Assembly: GCA_019095985.1 (NCBI GenBank)
Contig: CM032663.1
Location: 33,422,988-33,486,987, forward strand
DNA: 64,000 bases
From: Streblospio benedicti
Lineage: Eukaryota; Annelida; Polychaeta; Spionida; Spionidae
Reading direction: 5' to 3'
In this document: positions 23,301 through 35,842 of the stretch, in pieces
Layout of the letters: each line of letters opens with the position of its first letter
Position numbering within the stretch: position 1 is the stretch's first letter
The notes under the pieces: model-generated
What the model was told of the DNA's origin: nothing
The model's database searches: none
What the model saw: only the letters and a program-made list of their open reading frames with translations
Position numbers and translations under genes: made by a program

Positions 23301-25826
23301 CTGCATAATTTTTCACCTTTTTAATTTTAGCTTTTATATTTTCTTCAAGAACATCAACACTGTTTGAGTTAACCTGAAACATAAGCTATATATTTGACTA
23401 TTGTTTTAACATAGATTAATATACAATATACAACTTAAAAACCTTTTTTTACTAAGCAGATCTCTTTCATAATATTGATCAATATTTGCTTCCTCGTAAC
23501 CCATTCTTACTACTTACTACAATAGCCACAACATGGACCTGTTCTCTGATACTTGGATCACCTATAAAGCCCGGAGTTTTGTGATCAATTCCATGGTATT
23601 CATTAAACTGAAATATATAGACTAGGGTAACTACATACTATTGACCATCTTGATGTGTAATGGATGCTCAAGTAGACATATATATATTTTAGTGCTATTT
23701 GTAGCCAATTTAAATGTAAAAGTCAAATAGATGACTACTTACACAATATTGGTCGGGAATATGACCTTTCATAATTTTGTCAACATCTTCTTGTAATAGT
23801 CCTTTGTCCTCCTCCCCTTCCATCCCCATCACATCTATAAACTCAATGTTCGCTTCTTCAATATCTTTTGACACTGGATAGATTTTCAACTAAAATATGT
23901 TGCATGTTGTTAATAGTGTTATAAGTGTATTACACAAAAAGTGTGTACAAAATAGCCTAATGGTAAGTCAATTATAATGCATACAGCCCATCAAGTGAGT
24001 GAATATTTGACCAATAGGAAGATGCCATATGGCACATACCCAATGAATTATTTCGTACCTATCAATCGTTAGATACAATAATTAATTAATTAATGTAAAT
24101 TAACATAGTCCAGCATTCTCTACCTGGGTTGTCACGGATCTGTCTTTGCTCGCTGTGTATGCAATCTGTGTGATATCACCTTGTATTGCACTCATAAATG
24201 TGTTGATGGTGGATGATTTGCCAGCACCTATTTCACCAAGGAACAGAATCCTCACAGAAGATGTATCAGTATTACTGGGCTTGTACTCCCTCACACTTTG
24301 TAGCAATGTTCTGTAAGTCTGCAGAGAGAAAACACAACTTCAGTGTGGAATTATCTATCTAAACATTCCCAGTTTTCTTTTAAACTATATGCACATGATT
24401 CTTGACAGTTTACTATAAAATTATAATGCAAATGAACTTTACATTTTCAGTCCAGTCCAGATGACATTGTCGCCAAGGTTTCTCATTTTGGCGGTCAATA
24501 CTGAAGTAAAATTTGATGAATTGTAAATACGTAACTAATTTAGTCAACTAGTTATATATTTAATCAAATCTATTACTGAATCTTTACACTTATCTTACAC
24601 CTACATTTTCTGTTCTTCATTGTCTTTCCACATTGCTAATTGAGCTCTCTCTTCAGAAATGCGTTCTAGTTCTTCCTTCAAATTTTTAATTTCTTTCTCC
24701 AATGAGGAGACTTTTTTCTGTTCCGCCACAAGGGCCTGGTTCAAGCTACCAACGTTCTTTTTCAATGCCGTAGTCTCTTCTTTAAACTGTATTTCACATT
24801 ATGATCACCACTTTATTTTAATTTTAAGTTTACACAAGTGAAAATCTCATTAATTATTTCAACATATGATATGAAATATTGTGAATATCATACAGCATAT
24901 TCTAATCATCACATGACATTAATGTGTGTACTCTGCATTATTCTTAGCAATAGATTAAGTTAGACCAGTTAATATTCCTGTGTACATCTCTATATATTCA
25001 ATTGCTTTTAAAGCCTACCTTATCTCTCTCTTTCATAATAGAAATCTTTTCTCTGAAATGAAAGGAATATGAAAATAAAATTAGATTGTGAAATGTTACA
25101 ATATGTTAGGGCTCAGCACAGGCATACAGGATAAGACCTTAACTTTTCCCCATGTAATGCTTGCGTGCGATAGTGGCACAAGTCGTCCATGGTAAGTTTA
25201 TTCCATTTAGTTCACCTTTTCACACAAGAGGCACATAAATTAGTGTATAAAAATATGCTTAGTTGCGTTTTATATCAACATTGGACATCTCTAACATATC
25301 CTCCAATACCCTAAGTACAAACACATCCGATTGTACATACAACCCTATTAAAGCTGTACACGTTGTAATCTGTGATAGACTTACAGTAGACCTACAACAC
25401 TGTATACTGTACAACAGAGAGTCTTTGGACCAAGGCGGCTACATCATAAAAGCCGATTTACACACAAGTCAATAGGTACATGTATACCAAATATTTAAAA
25501 TATTTAAATGAAATAACTGGTTTTGACACGTAACTAATCTAAGGTTAACGTTTTACCGTGTATTTGTTTTCACTAAATGGTCGGATCCCCCCCTCCCCCC
25601 CCCCCCCCCGCCCCCTTTTTTACCCGTTTCAAATGACATATCCATGAGCACCCGAATGTTCGAACCAACTGGACAGGCCTATTACATTTGGTGGTATGAA
25701 TCCTTTTAAAGCGTACTAAAATGCACATGTAATGTGTATATTGCCTTCAGCAAGTGCACATTTGTATACTCACTCATTAACTTTCTTCAAGGCCTTTTTG
25801 CCGTATAAATCTCCCCAATCCGCCAT
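17338..25826 (-). CDS. Gene B: coiled-coil plus tandem IFI44-like GTPase
   Basis: Seventeen exons, in transcript order: 25826-25774, 25052-25019, 24786-24605, 24500-24443, 24318-24124, 23889-23743, 23607-23518, 23373-23292, 22477-22320, 21834-21716, 21402-21345, 19244-19053, 18947-18798, 18674-18597, 18502-18421, 18287-18162, 17489-17338. Every junction keeps phase, giving 651 residues. Residues about 18-90 form a Lys/Glu/Leu heptad-like coiled coil, then KPWR. The first GTPase has GEIGAGKS (137-144), DVMG (193-196), FNE and THID (289-292). A second WR motif (S-W-R-T) precedes the second GTPase: GPHNSGKS (418-425), DTMG (479-482), FNP, and THIE (568-571), where the usual Asp that reads guanine is Glu. 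The C terminus ends in the DILALRALKH helix, as in IFI44. The coiled coil suggests dimer or scaffold formation (inference). Confidence 0.86.
19262..20837 (-). mobile_element. Penelope-like element fossil with inverted terminal repeats
   Basis: It lies in intron 11 of gene B, on the same strand. On the minus strand there is a reverse-transcriptase-like block (about 20621-20337, with D-V-S-A-L-Y-T-S-V-P and the G-x-x-M-G/C-S-P-x-S-P-I motif region). Downstream is a GIY-YIG-like piece (about 19730-19670, S-Y-V-G-E-T), the order seen in Penelope-like elements. About 140 bp at each end (about 19274-19412 and 20652-20800) are inverted copies, as known for this family. The 12-bp flank AGAAGTTGTTTA occurs on both sides (19262-19273 and 20826-20837), a likely target-site duplication. 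The element is short and broken in several places. The arms have diverged moderately, so it is neither very recent nor ancient. Confidence 0.72.
22982..23020. repeat. Poly-C / (CA)n low-complexity tract
   Basis: A C run is followed by (AC)n inside an intron of gene B. It is a simple repeat. Confidence 0.7.
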
Positions 25827-27591
25827 GTCTTGTTGTCTAGTACAACAGCTAAAATAAAGGCACATTGTTTAAAATTAAGTTTATATAAATATAAATTTAT
25901 TGGGAGGCATGACTTTTACCTCATCATAGGGGTGTAAATATAATATCCATTGGTGTAAACAAGGGTGTCGCTTTACATGGTTTTGCCTCCGCCAACTACC
26001 GTAAATGTTTTATTAATGGCCGGGTTGCTATTGGCATATTTTACTGCAGTTGGATTATTTGATGTAAATGTAAATGTGGTGGTTTACAGTCCTGCTCCAA
26101 TTCTTTCTCTCACTACTTTACAATTTACACCAGGTCATTGGCCCACTTATTGATCATCAATTGATCATTTCTCAAATACTTGCATCGGCAGCACATTCAG
26201 CGCACAATGCTAATCACTCACACAATCACTCACTCACTCTTTCAACCCAATAAGTACCTGTGCCTAATTAAAGTGTAGGTGCCACTGAGCAGTGTGCAAC
26301 TCCTTTAGGGATGAGTTTGCTCAACACCCACCACCAGGCCCAACTGGGAATCGAACCCACGAGGTACTGATCAGAGGTACTGATCACGAGTCCAACTCCC
26401 TTACCGCTCGGCCACCGAAGCACACCACTCGCACAGAGGGCGGGGCGGCGGGTGGGTGTGTTCCAGATTGGATATCGCGCAGAAAACCTTGGGTCGTCAC
26501 CTTGAAGAAGTCGTGTTGCATCAGCAACGCTAGTATATGCATGCAACCTCAACGAGTGGCAGATCGCAGTGTATAGCTAAGCAGCGTACTCAAATTCATT
26601 TCCATCATAGGTAGTATGAACAGCTACACATATTGTAATGGCAAACTTATCTCTGACCTTAGAACATAATCGAATATTTAGATGCCACCACACCTACCTG
26701 TCTATAGTGCTATAATCCCTGGATATCTATATTACTAATCTTGCGATTCTTAAGACACCTATGTTTATCATATATGACATATATTGTGACACCGGGGAAA
26801 CCCCAGTGGAAAACCCACAGATCTATTTCAGCAAACAAGAATCTGGATTTATCTTGACACTCATTAGTTTGTGGATAAACGCTGATTGGTCAGGGTCATT
26901 TAAAGAAAAGCTTATTTGAGACTAATTATAGATTGCTGCAGCTAATTTCTCAATAGAAAAACAATCGTGATAGGCAATTATAATCGTGTATTCATACCTG
27001 TGTAGCCCTTCCACAAGCGGTGGTTAAGAAAGTAACTTTGGCTTTTGGTTTCGTTTTTAGCATAACATCAAAATGTGTCAGTCGCAGTTGCATTGTTCAT
27101 TGTAGTTTGTTGCACATAAAGACAATGTGACGTTATTGCATATAATCTATAGTGGTTTAGATTATAAAACTACGTATTTTGTATACCAATATTGTGTAAA
27201 GCAAATCAGTTCGTATACATGTGCTTCGAGACACGAATTTCGGGACGGGTATGCTCAGCATAGGATGGTATAATATATGTGTGCACCTTTTTAGCTATAA
27301 GTCTGGTTACCTTTCTGCTCAACGCTACCAATGATCGCACACTCTATCTTATAGTAATTTATTTCAGTAATTAAAATGTGATAGCATATTAGTCACCGAC
27401 AACTCCATTCACCTCTCCCCCACCGCGCCTCGCATATCTAAAATAGGCTTGCTCAATATGGAGTTTTGGTATCATTATATAAAGTAAGATCGCGTAAAAA
27501 CATGGATCTAGAAAATGTGTACCCACCATGGTAACCACTAAATCAAAATATTTCAGATAGATAGGTTTGACAATATTATCATTACAGGAAA
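25827..27591. other. Head-to-head spacer between genes B and C
   Basis: About 1.77 kb separates the two start codons, so both promoters lie here. It contains a poly-C tract (25588-25619) and a tRNA-derived SINE (about 26260-26440). A GGTTTCGTTTTT stretch near 27047 is a weak ISRE-like match. An intron acceptor (ATTACAG) just before the gene C ATG suggests an upstream untranslated exon of C in this spacer. No other gene is seen. Confidence 0.4.
26260..26440 (-). mobile_element. tRNA-derived SINE
   Basis: On the minus strand a perfect pol III A box (TGGCCGAGCGG, 26414-26404) is followed by a B box (GGTTCGATTCC, 26357-26347). The sequence around them resembles a tRNA-Ser/Leu head (CTTCGGTGGCCGAGCGG...TGGGTTCGATTCCCA). 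The would-be acceptor arms do not pair, and a duplicated CTGATCAGTACC block disrupts the middle, so it is not a functional tRNA. Confidence 0.6.
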
Positions 27592-30500
27592 ATGAGTGCC
27601 AGAATTAGCTCAACAAATAATGCTGACTGGAAAGACTGCATTGGATTTTCCGACCAGGTCAGAATTCTGAAAAGATTTCTTTTGATATTCTAGCAGGTAT
27701 TTTGTTTTGTCACTCTAGGTGAAATATATGTTTGTGTACTGTAATTATTATGTACTAATGCTATTTTCAGAATTGTAAAAGGCTACTTCAAAAATTGAAA
27801 AGTTACAGGCCTCCTGGTGATGTGAAAGTTGTGAACATTTTTTACTGGGAGTCGTGGGGGTGGGAAAGTCAAGTTTTGTAGGCACAGTGTTTGCTGGATT
27901 TTCTGGTGAAATATCACAATTGGCAATAGCTTTAAACAAGAGCTCAAGTGTTACAACACAGGTTGTAGAATAATATTTAGCATCTCTATCTTATGTTTGT
28001 TTATTTGTTTGAAAATATTTCTATTAGTATAAATACTGTTTAAATGTAAGAAGAATAAATGAAAAGCAAGACTAGTTATAGATAGCATGATTTTTGTTGT
28101 ACCAACACACAGAATCATCATTTTAAATCGTTAACATAACTCATCAATACATCATTTCATGTCTGCTATCCACAATTTGTTGTAGTTCAACATTTATGAT
28201 CAAGATTATCATGATCCATCATCAGGCGAAATGAAGCAAACCTATTTTCGCTTCATGGATACCATGGGTTTTGAATTGCATGGCAAAGGTATCCACATAG
28301 ATGATATTCCAAAACTTCTAAGAGGTCATATCAAACATGGATATCAGGTAAGCCATACTCATCACGAATGCTTTGCATATCTGAAAAATAGCTACATACA
28401 TTTTCAAAAACTATCAAAATAGCCGACATATAATTTGTGAACTCCTGTACACAGTAGCATGGATAGCAAAAGCCAAAGAACCTTAGACTGTTATATGTGT
28501 TATATATTGATATTGCCATACAAAAATATAATGGTAAATTTTAAGTGCAGTTGAGTAATCAAATCAAGTATATGTGTTATGATTTGATATCAAAATAACA
28601 CAATAAAATGAGGAAAAAAATTTTTTTTTGTCTTTTAAGTTTAATCCAAAAAGCAGCATAAGCAGCAGTCATCCGTTGTACAGAGATAGTCCTGGATTAG
28701 ATCATATGGTCCATGTACTGGTCGTTGTGGTAAGTGTGAAGTAGGAGACATTCATCCATACCAAGGATAGGCTCTCCCACATGATTATTATTATCACATC
28801 TGCATCTTTCAATCATTAGTAATGGTAGCATGATAATCTAGTGAAGAGGATATGCATATAATGGAATGATGAGTGTAATCATGATCAACTACATAGTTAC
28901 CTATTGGAATCTGTCATGTTTATCTTTGGCAAGACTTTTGCTCTTCTCTAAGGGACCATTCAGTATTTGTGACAGGGTGGGGTAGGAGGATTTTCCAAAA
29001 TTGCTGTGAAAAAATTAATAGCCCCCCTCAAACCTCTGTGAAAAATTTGATAACCCTCCTCAATTTCATGTGACAAAAATTGATGACCACAACAAGAGTT
29101 AATGCAATCATTGTCGGTTAACTAAAATCCTATTTGATGGATATCCATAATATATAAAGAACACAGTAAATTTTAGTACAGAATCTCTAAAAAAATAGGG
29201 GTAAATTTTATGTGAAACATTTGATAGCCTCCCCTCAAAAGTGTGTGAAAAAATTGATAGTCCCCCTCCAAACATTGTGACAAAAGTTCATGGCCCGTCC
29301 TAAAATCCTCCTACCCCACCCTGTCATAAATACTGAATGGTCCCTAACTTGTAATAGAATATCCTCCATTTTGTTTCTACTGAATTTATATTTATTTAGG
29401 TGGACGGGTCACTGTTTTCGAGTGTGGAAGATGATGTCAAAAGGAAAATTGGAGATAGCATAGGCATTGCAACTAAGTTTGGTAAGAGCATAGGCAGATC
29501 TAGGTTTTTGAAAAGGGGGGCGCACTTAAGGAAAAGGAGGGGCGCACTTAAGGATTTCATCAAAAACCCTACGAAAATGAAGTATTTTGTTGGGAAAAGA
29601 GGGGGGGCTTCGCCCACGCGCCCCCCCCCCCCTGATTCTGCCTATGAAGAATGTCATAATTACATTAAAAATTACATTTTCAAAACTGGCACTCATCACG
29701 AAATGCGAATGATAAAATGTTAGTTCTTTATTTATTTACGTTTCAATCCATACCCCGTCTTAATCATGAACTACTTAAGTAGTTTTAAGCTAAAATAAGT
29801 AAATATGAAGTATAATTGCTTTTATCATTCGTTTTTCATGACAAGTACCAATCATTTTCAACTGATTTTTATTCATCTTTAGTTGGCTAATATTAATGTA
29901 ATTATGATAATAAATAGTGTGATCTTACTTAAACTTCTACCAAGAGATACACATATTGAATTGTAAATGTATAAAAATTAATGTAAATATTGTATTTCAT
30001 AGATAGTCTATACATAAGTACAATTGCAAAACTGTTCACATAATCATGATACAGGCAGATATGTGTTGGTCAATATATTTTTTGTAAATAAATAAAATTA
30101 CATTCTATCATTCCGTGCAAAAATCACCGCCAATAACCCACGCTGATTGGTCAATCAGCGTGCTCAATTATACGATTGACTGAACGCTCCAGAAGCGCGC
30201 GGAGACCACTACTACGGCACTAGTCTAAACTCGTCACTTTATCAATACAGCCGCTGACGTCGCAAGGCGTGTCCCGTGTAGAGGAGAGCAAAAGTTTAGA
30301 CTAGTGCCATAGTAGTGGTCTCTGCGCGCTCTGGAGCGCACAAATTGACTTGCAATGAGAATGTTATAATATGATTTATTTTAAAATAAAATGGATTTTA
30401 GTCATGATAGAATGGTGATTGACCACTGGATTGTCGTGTCAATGGGAAAATTGAGCATGCTGACGTCTGATTTACCCTCACTTCGTTCAGGCAAATCAGA

Positions 30501-33500
30501 CGTCAGCATGCTCAATTTTCCCATTGACACTCCAATCTCGTGGTCAATTCCTACAATATAAGAAAGACATTCCAAATCAATTAAATGTTTTGTTGGAATT
30601 AATAAATAGGAATCAGAACTATGTGTGTGATGACAAATATTGACAAGGTGTGTCCTGAAGTGAATCAAGATGTATCACAAGTTTTCAAAAGTGATGATAT
30701 TAGAGGAGTTGTAGAAATTATTAATGAAGAACTTGGCATTCGTCGTGCTGAAATATTTCCTGTTAAAAACTTTGAAAATGAAAATACGGTATGAAAATGA
30801 TTTAGTAATCTAATTATAATTTACAATATTTGTATTGATGTATTTTACATTGTTTAGTACTGTCATACAAGTAGCTGCATCAGAAACTTTTCTTGTAATC
30901 ATGAAATTTAAAAATCTGGTAATGTTAAACATATCAATCCCATTTTGAAAATTGAAGGTGGATGGGGAGTCACCAAAATTACAGCTTGCTTTCTTAGCTG
31001 TTGAGAAAATGTTGAATTTAGCTAGTGACACAATAAAGGAAAAAGCGGCACGACACATGGAACTTCGTAGTCAATGGTAATATTTGCATTCAAGAATTCA
31101 TAGTTATCTCATCATATAACTAACAAATTTATAACAAGCAGCAATACATATTTGCTACCTGTACCTATAATTCTAATGAGCTTATTATTGATATTTATTT
31201 TGTTCTAGCGACCATCTACCAAAACAGTGGACAACACGACCAATTCAGGTGATTAGATTTTGAAAAAGCGTTCGTATTTTATTTATTAATCAACATTATT
31301 TGCTTACTCAATGTGAAATCATCAACCACATTTTAAGATAATACCTCCCCGTTAGAATCTAATTGTATTCATATAGTCCATACATGTAGAAACATACACT
31401 TTTTGTCTGAAATTATATGTTCTGTGAATTGTGAACTTATTTAGAGGAATTGACGAATAGTGTATAGTAGTTAGGTTTATTTATTACTGCTTTTGAATTC
31501 ATTCTATCCTCATATCTCGCTCACTATTAAGCAAATGCAAATATACTCCATTTTACTTTCTTTCAGAGTTTGATGGAAATTAAGAAAAATATTGATGAAT
31601 TTTCATACCCAGGACTAAATATTTTGTGTATTGGGCCGACCCAACATGGAAAATCGTCTTTTGTAAATAATTGCATTTCTGCTTTGCAAGGAAAGATGTC
31701 AAAGGCTGCAGATGTGAAATCATCACATAATTGCGTAACTACAAAAGTAGGTTCCAAAAGAACTTTTTCGGGGAGGGATTTTGAATATTACTTTGCTGAA
31801 TGCAAGTGTTTTCTTGTACATACAATAGAAAGTATCTGCAAGTAAAAATTCAGTTTTGATTTAAAGCATTTATCAATATGTATGTCAATGAATGAAAAAA
31901 ATGTAATTGTTTTATCCAACAAATAAAAAGCTACTTATTTTATTCATGACCAGAAGATATTATGATTCCACATTTTAATCATGTTTAATGTGAATATTTA
32001 TCACATGTAGCTGAAGAAGTATGCATTGCCTATTAACAATGCAACTGATATCAAACTATGGGATTCCATGGGTTTGCATTGGAAGAACAATTCTAGAAAT
32101 GTAATGGGCATTAATCCAGAGACAATTGACAATCTTTTGCATGGACATGCTTCAAATAATTATCAGGTATACACATCATAGCAAGAATTCTTTAAATTTT
32201 GACACATTTTATATCATTCAATATTACTTGTATGTGCTGATACATATTTTTTTCCTTTGTAGTTTAATCCTACCAGGACAATGAAAAAAGATGATCAATT
32301 TTACAATCAAAACCCAGAACGTCATGACAAACCACAGGGCATATTTTTTATTGTAAGTTTTTTAACTTAACAAGAATAATCTAATTCAGAGTAAAACATG
32401 GGTTTATTAATAATAATATGTATAAGCATTCAGTTTGGAAATTTAGAAATATCTCACCTTAAATCTATTTCAAATCATACAAATGTATTTATTTAGATTA
32501 CCGGTAATCCAAAGTTATTTTCATCTATAATTCATATTTTAACACATCACAGATTTTATTACATGTAGTGAATCTTGGAGACGGAATGTACAATATACAG
32601 TTCAAACTCCTCAATGGTTTGAATGCAATATGACTGATTTAATTCAAATTTTATCATGTGAATCTACATTGTATAGGTGTATAGTTTAATTTCAATTATT
32701 ATCAAATAATGCATTTTCTATGTTTATTTTAATGTACGATTGAATTTTCAGTTGGATGCAACACAGACAGAAAATTGTGCCGAAGTTGTGAATCACTTTA
32801 AGGAAATCCAACATACTTGTTTTGGAATAGGTAGAAAAATACCAATATTATGTAAATTATGAGCTATGAATGTTCCAAACCTTTGAAAATAACTTTGTGT
32901 ATGTACACACCAAATACAAATTACAATAGAATGGTGACCATATCATCATATGATTTTAGAAAATATCAATATTTTAGAACCATCTACACAGTGCGCATTG
33001 ATTTTGACTCATATGGATGAAATATGCCCGGAAATTGCTAAAGACCCTTCTCTCAAAACTATATACCATTGCCCTCGAGCTAGAGACAAACTGAAATGGG
33101 TAAAAGATAACTTGAATGTACAGGAAAATGATATATTCTTCATGAAAAACTACCATGAAGAAGTACAGGTATGCTTTCATCCACCAACATAGAGTGGCCT
33201 GCGGCACCACAATTTATTATGCGTATCATGGGGTAGCAGGCGGCATGAGTGAAATTTTTTAAAAAAAAAGTGCTTGACCTCATGCCGCGGAGCTACAAAA
33301 AGTCATGCCGCAGCGCTAAAAAGTGATGCTGTGTCCGGATGTTACACATGTGTCCACCCCCCCCCCCCCATCCCCCGTATTTTAGCTCCAATATTACGAT
33401 CCAGCACGAAAAAATCCATCACAGACGCACGGGAAAAATGACCATGCGGCGTAAGGTGGCATGAAATATAGCAGCTGTGCAAGACGGCACAGGTTTAGTG

Positions 33501-35561
33501 TGCATTATTGAAAGGCGGCACACTCCATGCCATCCTTCCAAGACGGAACTGGGAGCGGCATAGCAAACGCATGAGAGATAGGCAATTTAACATTTAATTG
33601 TAAAATACTGCGTGTTACCGTGCGTTACGTGCGGGACCATGGGCATTACCACTGGCGGGGAATGCAGAGGGCATGATGCAAAACGGCATCAGGCGGCTAT
33701 ATTCTGACCAGATTTTTCATGCAGTACGCACGCGGTGTGTTGTTCGTGTACAGCTCGGAGGTGGTAATGTTCGGAGGTGTCTTGAAATCCACACTCAAAG
33801 TTCCAGGATCGAACTCTCAATGCTGGCTAAGTAACATATGGTAGGGGAGTTTGGGAATCTATCCTTTGCATGGCCACCGGCATTATATATAAATGAACCG
33901 TTTGAGTGATGGTCACCACAAGAGGGTGGACCTTGGTAACCACACGCTTAACGTCCAGGGACTGGTCTGCGTGAGTGAACCAGTAATTTACTGGTCAGTC
34001 ACCCATACTCAGCCATTGGACATTTCCGGCGAAGATAGCGCATGAAGTGACCAGTGTCCACCACTATGTGATGACCATAACTCAAGCATACCTACTGTTC
34101 TTGACCCCCTTTACCTCCCAACACTCATACTGGATCGTAACTAGGGATTAGAACCTTGAACCTTGCGGTATTAAAATCTACCCTAGAAATATCAAAACAC
34201 CATAGAGGCCACAGTAATGTGAACACAAATTAGAATTTTAGCCCAGCCTTGGCTGTAAAGTTTTGCAACGTGCATGAGTACTTTGCTGATCGTGAATGCC
34301 TTTTCAACTGTAAATCTGAGCATTTCATTGCTACTGTGGCCTCTGTGGTGTTTTGATATGTCTAAGGTAGATTTTAACAAGGCAGGGTCCAGGCTCTAAA
34401 TCCCTCATTACGAACCAGTATGTGTGTCTGGAGGTAAAAGGGGTCAAGAGCAGTGGGTATGTGTGAGTTATGGTCATTACATAGTGGTGGACACTGGTCA
34501 CTACATGCGCTATCACCGCGGGAAGTGTCCAACAGCTGAGTAGTCTGAGTGAACCCAGTCCACCCTGCGTCAGTTGGCATGATGAGTGCCCATCCTATGC
34601 AGGTGGTCACCACAGAAAACTGCTAGCGGCACAGTGCGACATGGGATTTCACTGATTTCATGATGTTTGGAGGTACCATGGTTATGAAAGACGGCACCGC
34701 GCGACACCACGGGACGTCACATCATTGTGGATTTCACGGCTTTCCCATTCACACAGCCTGCAAAGTCCATGTTTATGGTATATTTTCAAAAAGTAATAAG
34801 CCCGAATGGGTAAGGATGTTTCTCATGATCAAAAGGAATTTCATTCAATACCCATCGATAATCCCCATGGCGCGGTACGGGCCTGCTGGACGGTATATGC
34901 CGACTTTTATGTTGAAGTAGATTATGCTGCGTCATTTTTTCCTCGCGGCATGAGCGCAGCAGTAAACGGCACCAAGTTCATAACCCGTGGTGCCGGACTT
35001 GACCACGCTGTAACTGTGCGGTACCAGACGGTACACTGCCCCTCCTCTCCCCACCACACACCCACACACCCACCCCCGGTTCAATTTTTTCCACTTTTAC
35101 TATACGGACTTTGTCATTTTTTAGCATCAAAATCGCAATGCCTTGTGGTGCCGCAGCTTAATACAATGTAGGGGTAATCTGTATTTTATTGGCTCATTTA
35201 TACAATAATATGTTGACATTTACATAAACTGCCCTGATGTGTGTGTAGGTTGATGACGATATTGACGTGATGAGTCTCACTGCATTGAATTCCTTACTTT
35301 CATACATGAGTGACAAAATGGAACATTGTGCAGAAGACCCGCAATTGTAAGTTTCTGTATACAATGTACATGTATTTGCACTGAATATTTAAAGTTAAGA
35401 TATTTGTTGTAATGGAACATTTTATGTTTAGGAATAAGCATGATGAAGAAACCACATTGCCACTGGATGAGTCGCCTGCCCACTATAATAGAATTTTGTA
35501 TCCTCTATTTATCTTTTTAGGTTTTATTTTGGCCTATGTGTTTTCATATTTTGTTCACTGA
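27592..35561 (+). CDS. Gene C: tandem IFI44-like GTPase with C-terminal tail anchor
   Basis: Fifteen exons: 27592-27657, 27771-27961, 28186-28347, 28640-28729, 29400-29481, 30610-30788, 30958-31076, 31209-31248, 31567-31746, 32011-32166, 32263-32352, 32752-32830, 32960-33168, 35249-35346, 35432-35561, about 623 residues. The first domain has GVVGVGKS, DTMG, FNP and TNID. The second has an unusual P-loop GPTQHGKS (about 333-340), DSMG (388-391), FNP and THMD (495-498). The last about 20 residues are a single hydrophobic segment (about 602-621) ending two residues before the stop, as in tail-anchored proteins and some GIMAP GTPases. Exon 2 is 191 nt instead of 192: the T run at 27838-27843 is one base short, which puts the P-loop out of frame with the start. 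All other junctions hold phase, so a sequencing error or a recent null allele is possible. Confidence 0.8.
28952..29344. mobile_element. MITE, PIF/Harbinger-like (393 bp)
   Basis: Terminal inverted repeats of about 43 bp (GGGACCATTCAGTATTTGTG... and its complement, ending ATACTGAATGGTCCC) are flanked by TAA on both sides (28949-28951, 29345-29347). A 3-bp TWA target duplication is typical of Harbinger-type MITEs. It lies in intron 4 of gene C. Confidence 0.75.
29489..29646. mobile_element. Small MITE beside a splice donor (158 bp)
   Basis: Its ends are CATAGGCAGATCTAGG and CCTGATTCTGCCTATG, imperfect inverted repeats, with G-rich and C-rich inner arms (GGGGGGCGC / GCGCCCCCC). It begins only 7 nt past the end of gene C exon 5 (29481). 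Confidence 0.6.
30100..30420. mobile_element. Hairpin-rich MITE (about 320 bp)
   Basis: Outer ends ATTCTATCATTC (30102) and GATAGAATGG (30408) are inverted. Inside, a near-perfect pair of about 45-bp arms (about 30187-30230 and 30291-30340, AGTCTAAACT / AGTTTAGACT) folds back, and CACGCTGATTGGTCAATCAG is a further palindrome. It lies in intron 5 of gene C. Confidence 0.6.
30411..30552. repeat. Long near-perfect hairpin
   Basis: Two arms (about 30415-30473 and 30490-30550) pair over some 40 unbroken bases (core ATTGAGCATGCTGACGTCTG) around a short loop containing CTTCGTTCAGG. The outer arms continue with small mismatches. It ends about 60 bp before the acceptor of gene C exon 6. A recently inserted fold-back MITE is likely. 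Confidence 0.75.
33190..35170. mobile_element. Fold-back element in intron 13 of gene C (about 2 kb)
   Basis: The ends share an inverted CTGCGGCACCACAA (33199-33212 and about 35146-35159). The centre is a long imperfect palindrome: AACACCATAGAGGCCACAGT at about 34196 pairs with its complement at about 34337. Pairing continues outward for several hundred bases (GACCAGTGTCCACCACTATG against CATAGTGGTGGACACTGGTC). Base composition is much more GC-rich than the host intron. No transposase is seen and the family is not recognised. Confidence 0.65.
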
Positions 35562-35842
35562 TGAGCAATTATCATTAATATACCAGAGTATGTTGTTTGT
35601 GATTCTCTTTGTGTATGAGTGACATTAGTGCATCAAAAATAGCTGAACACATTACAATTGTATTGAAATAATTCTATATGTAGTAGTTCAATAGCTTTTA
35701 CTTTAACAAATGCAAATGTAAAACATGTACTAAAAATCATAACCATGCAATGAGTTGTAAACTATGCATCTCTTTGCTGCAAAAGATACAGTTTAGCTCA
35801 CATAGTATATTTGGGGTAACTAACTCCATATGATGTGGACTT

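Noticed and set aside
26260-26440. A functional tRNA gene
   Set aside because: The A and B boxes are good, but the acceptor and anticodon arms do not pair and an internal block is duplicated. A SINE fits better.
22320-30788. CRISPR-like or satellite arrays in the introns of B and C
   Set aside because: Only simple tracts and single hairpins are seen, with no regularly spaced repeats, and the DNA is clearly metazoan.
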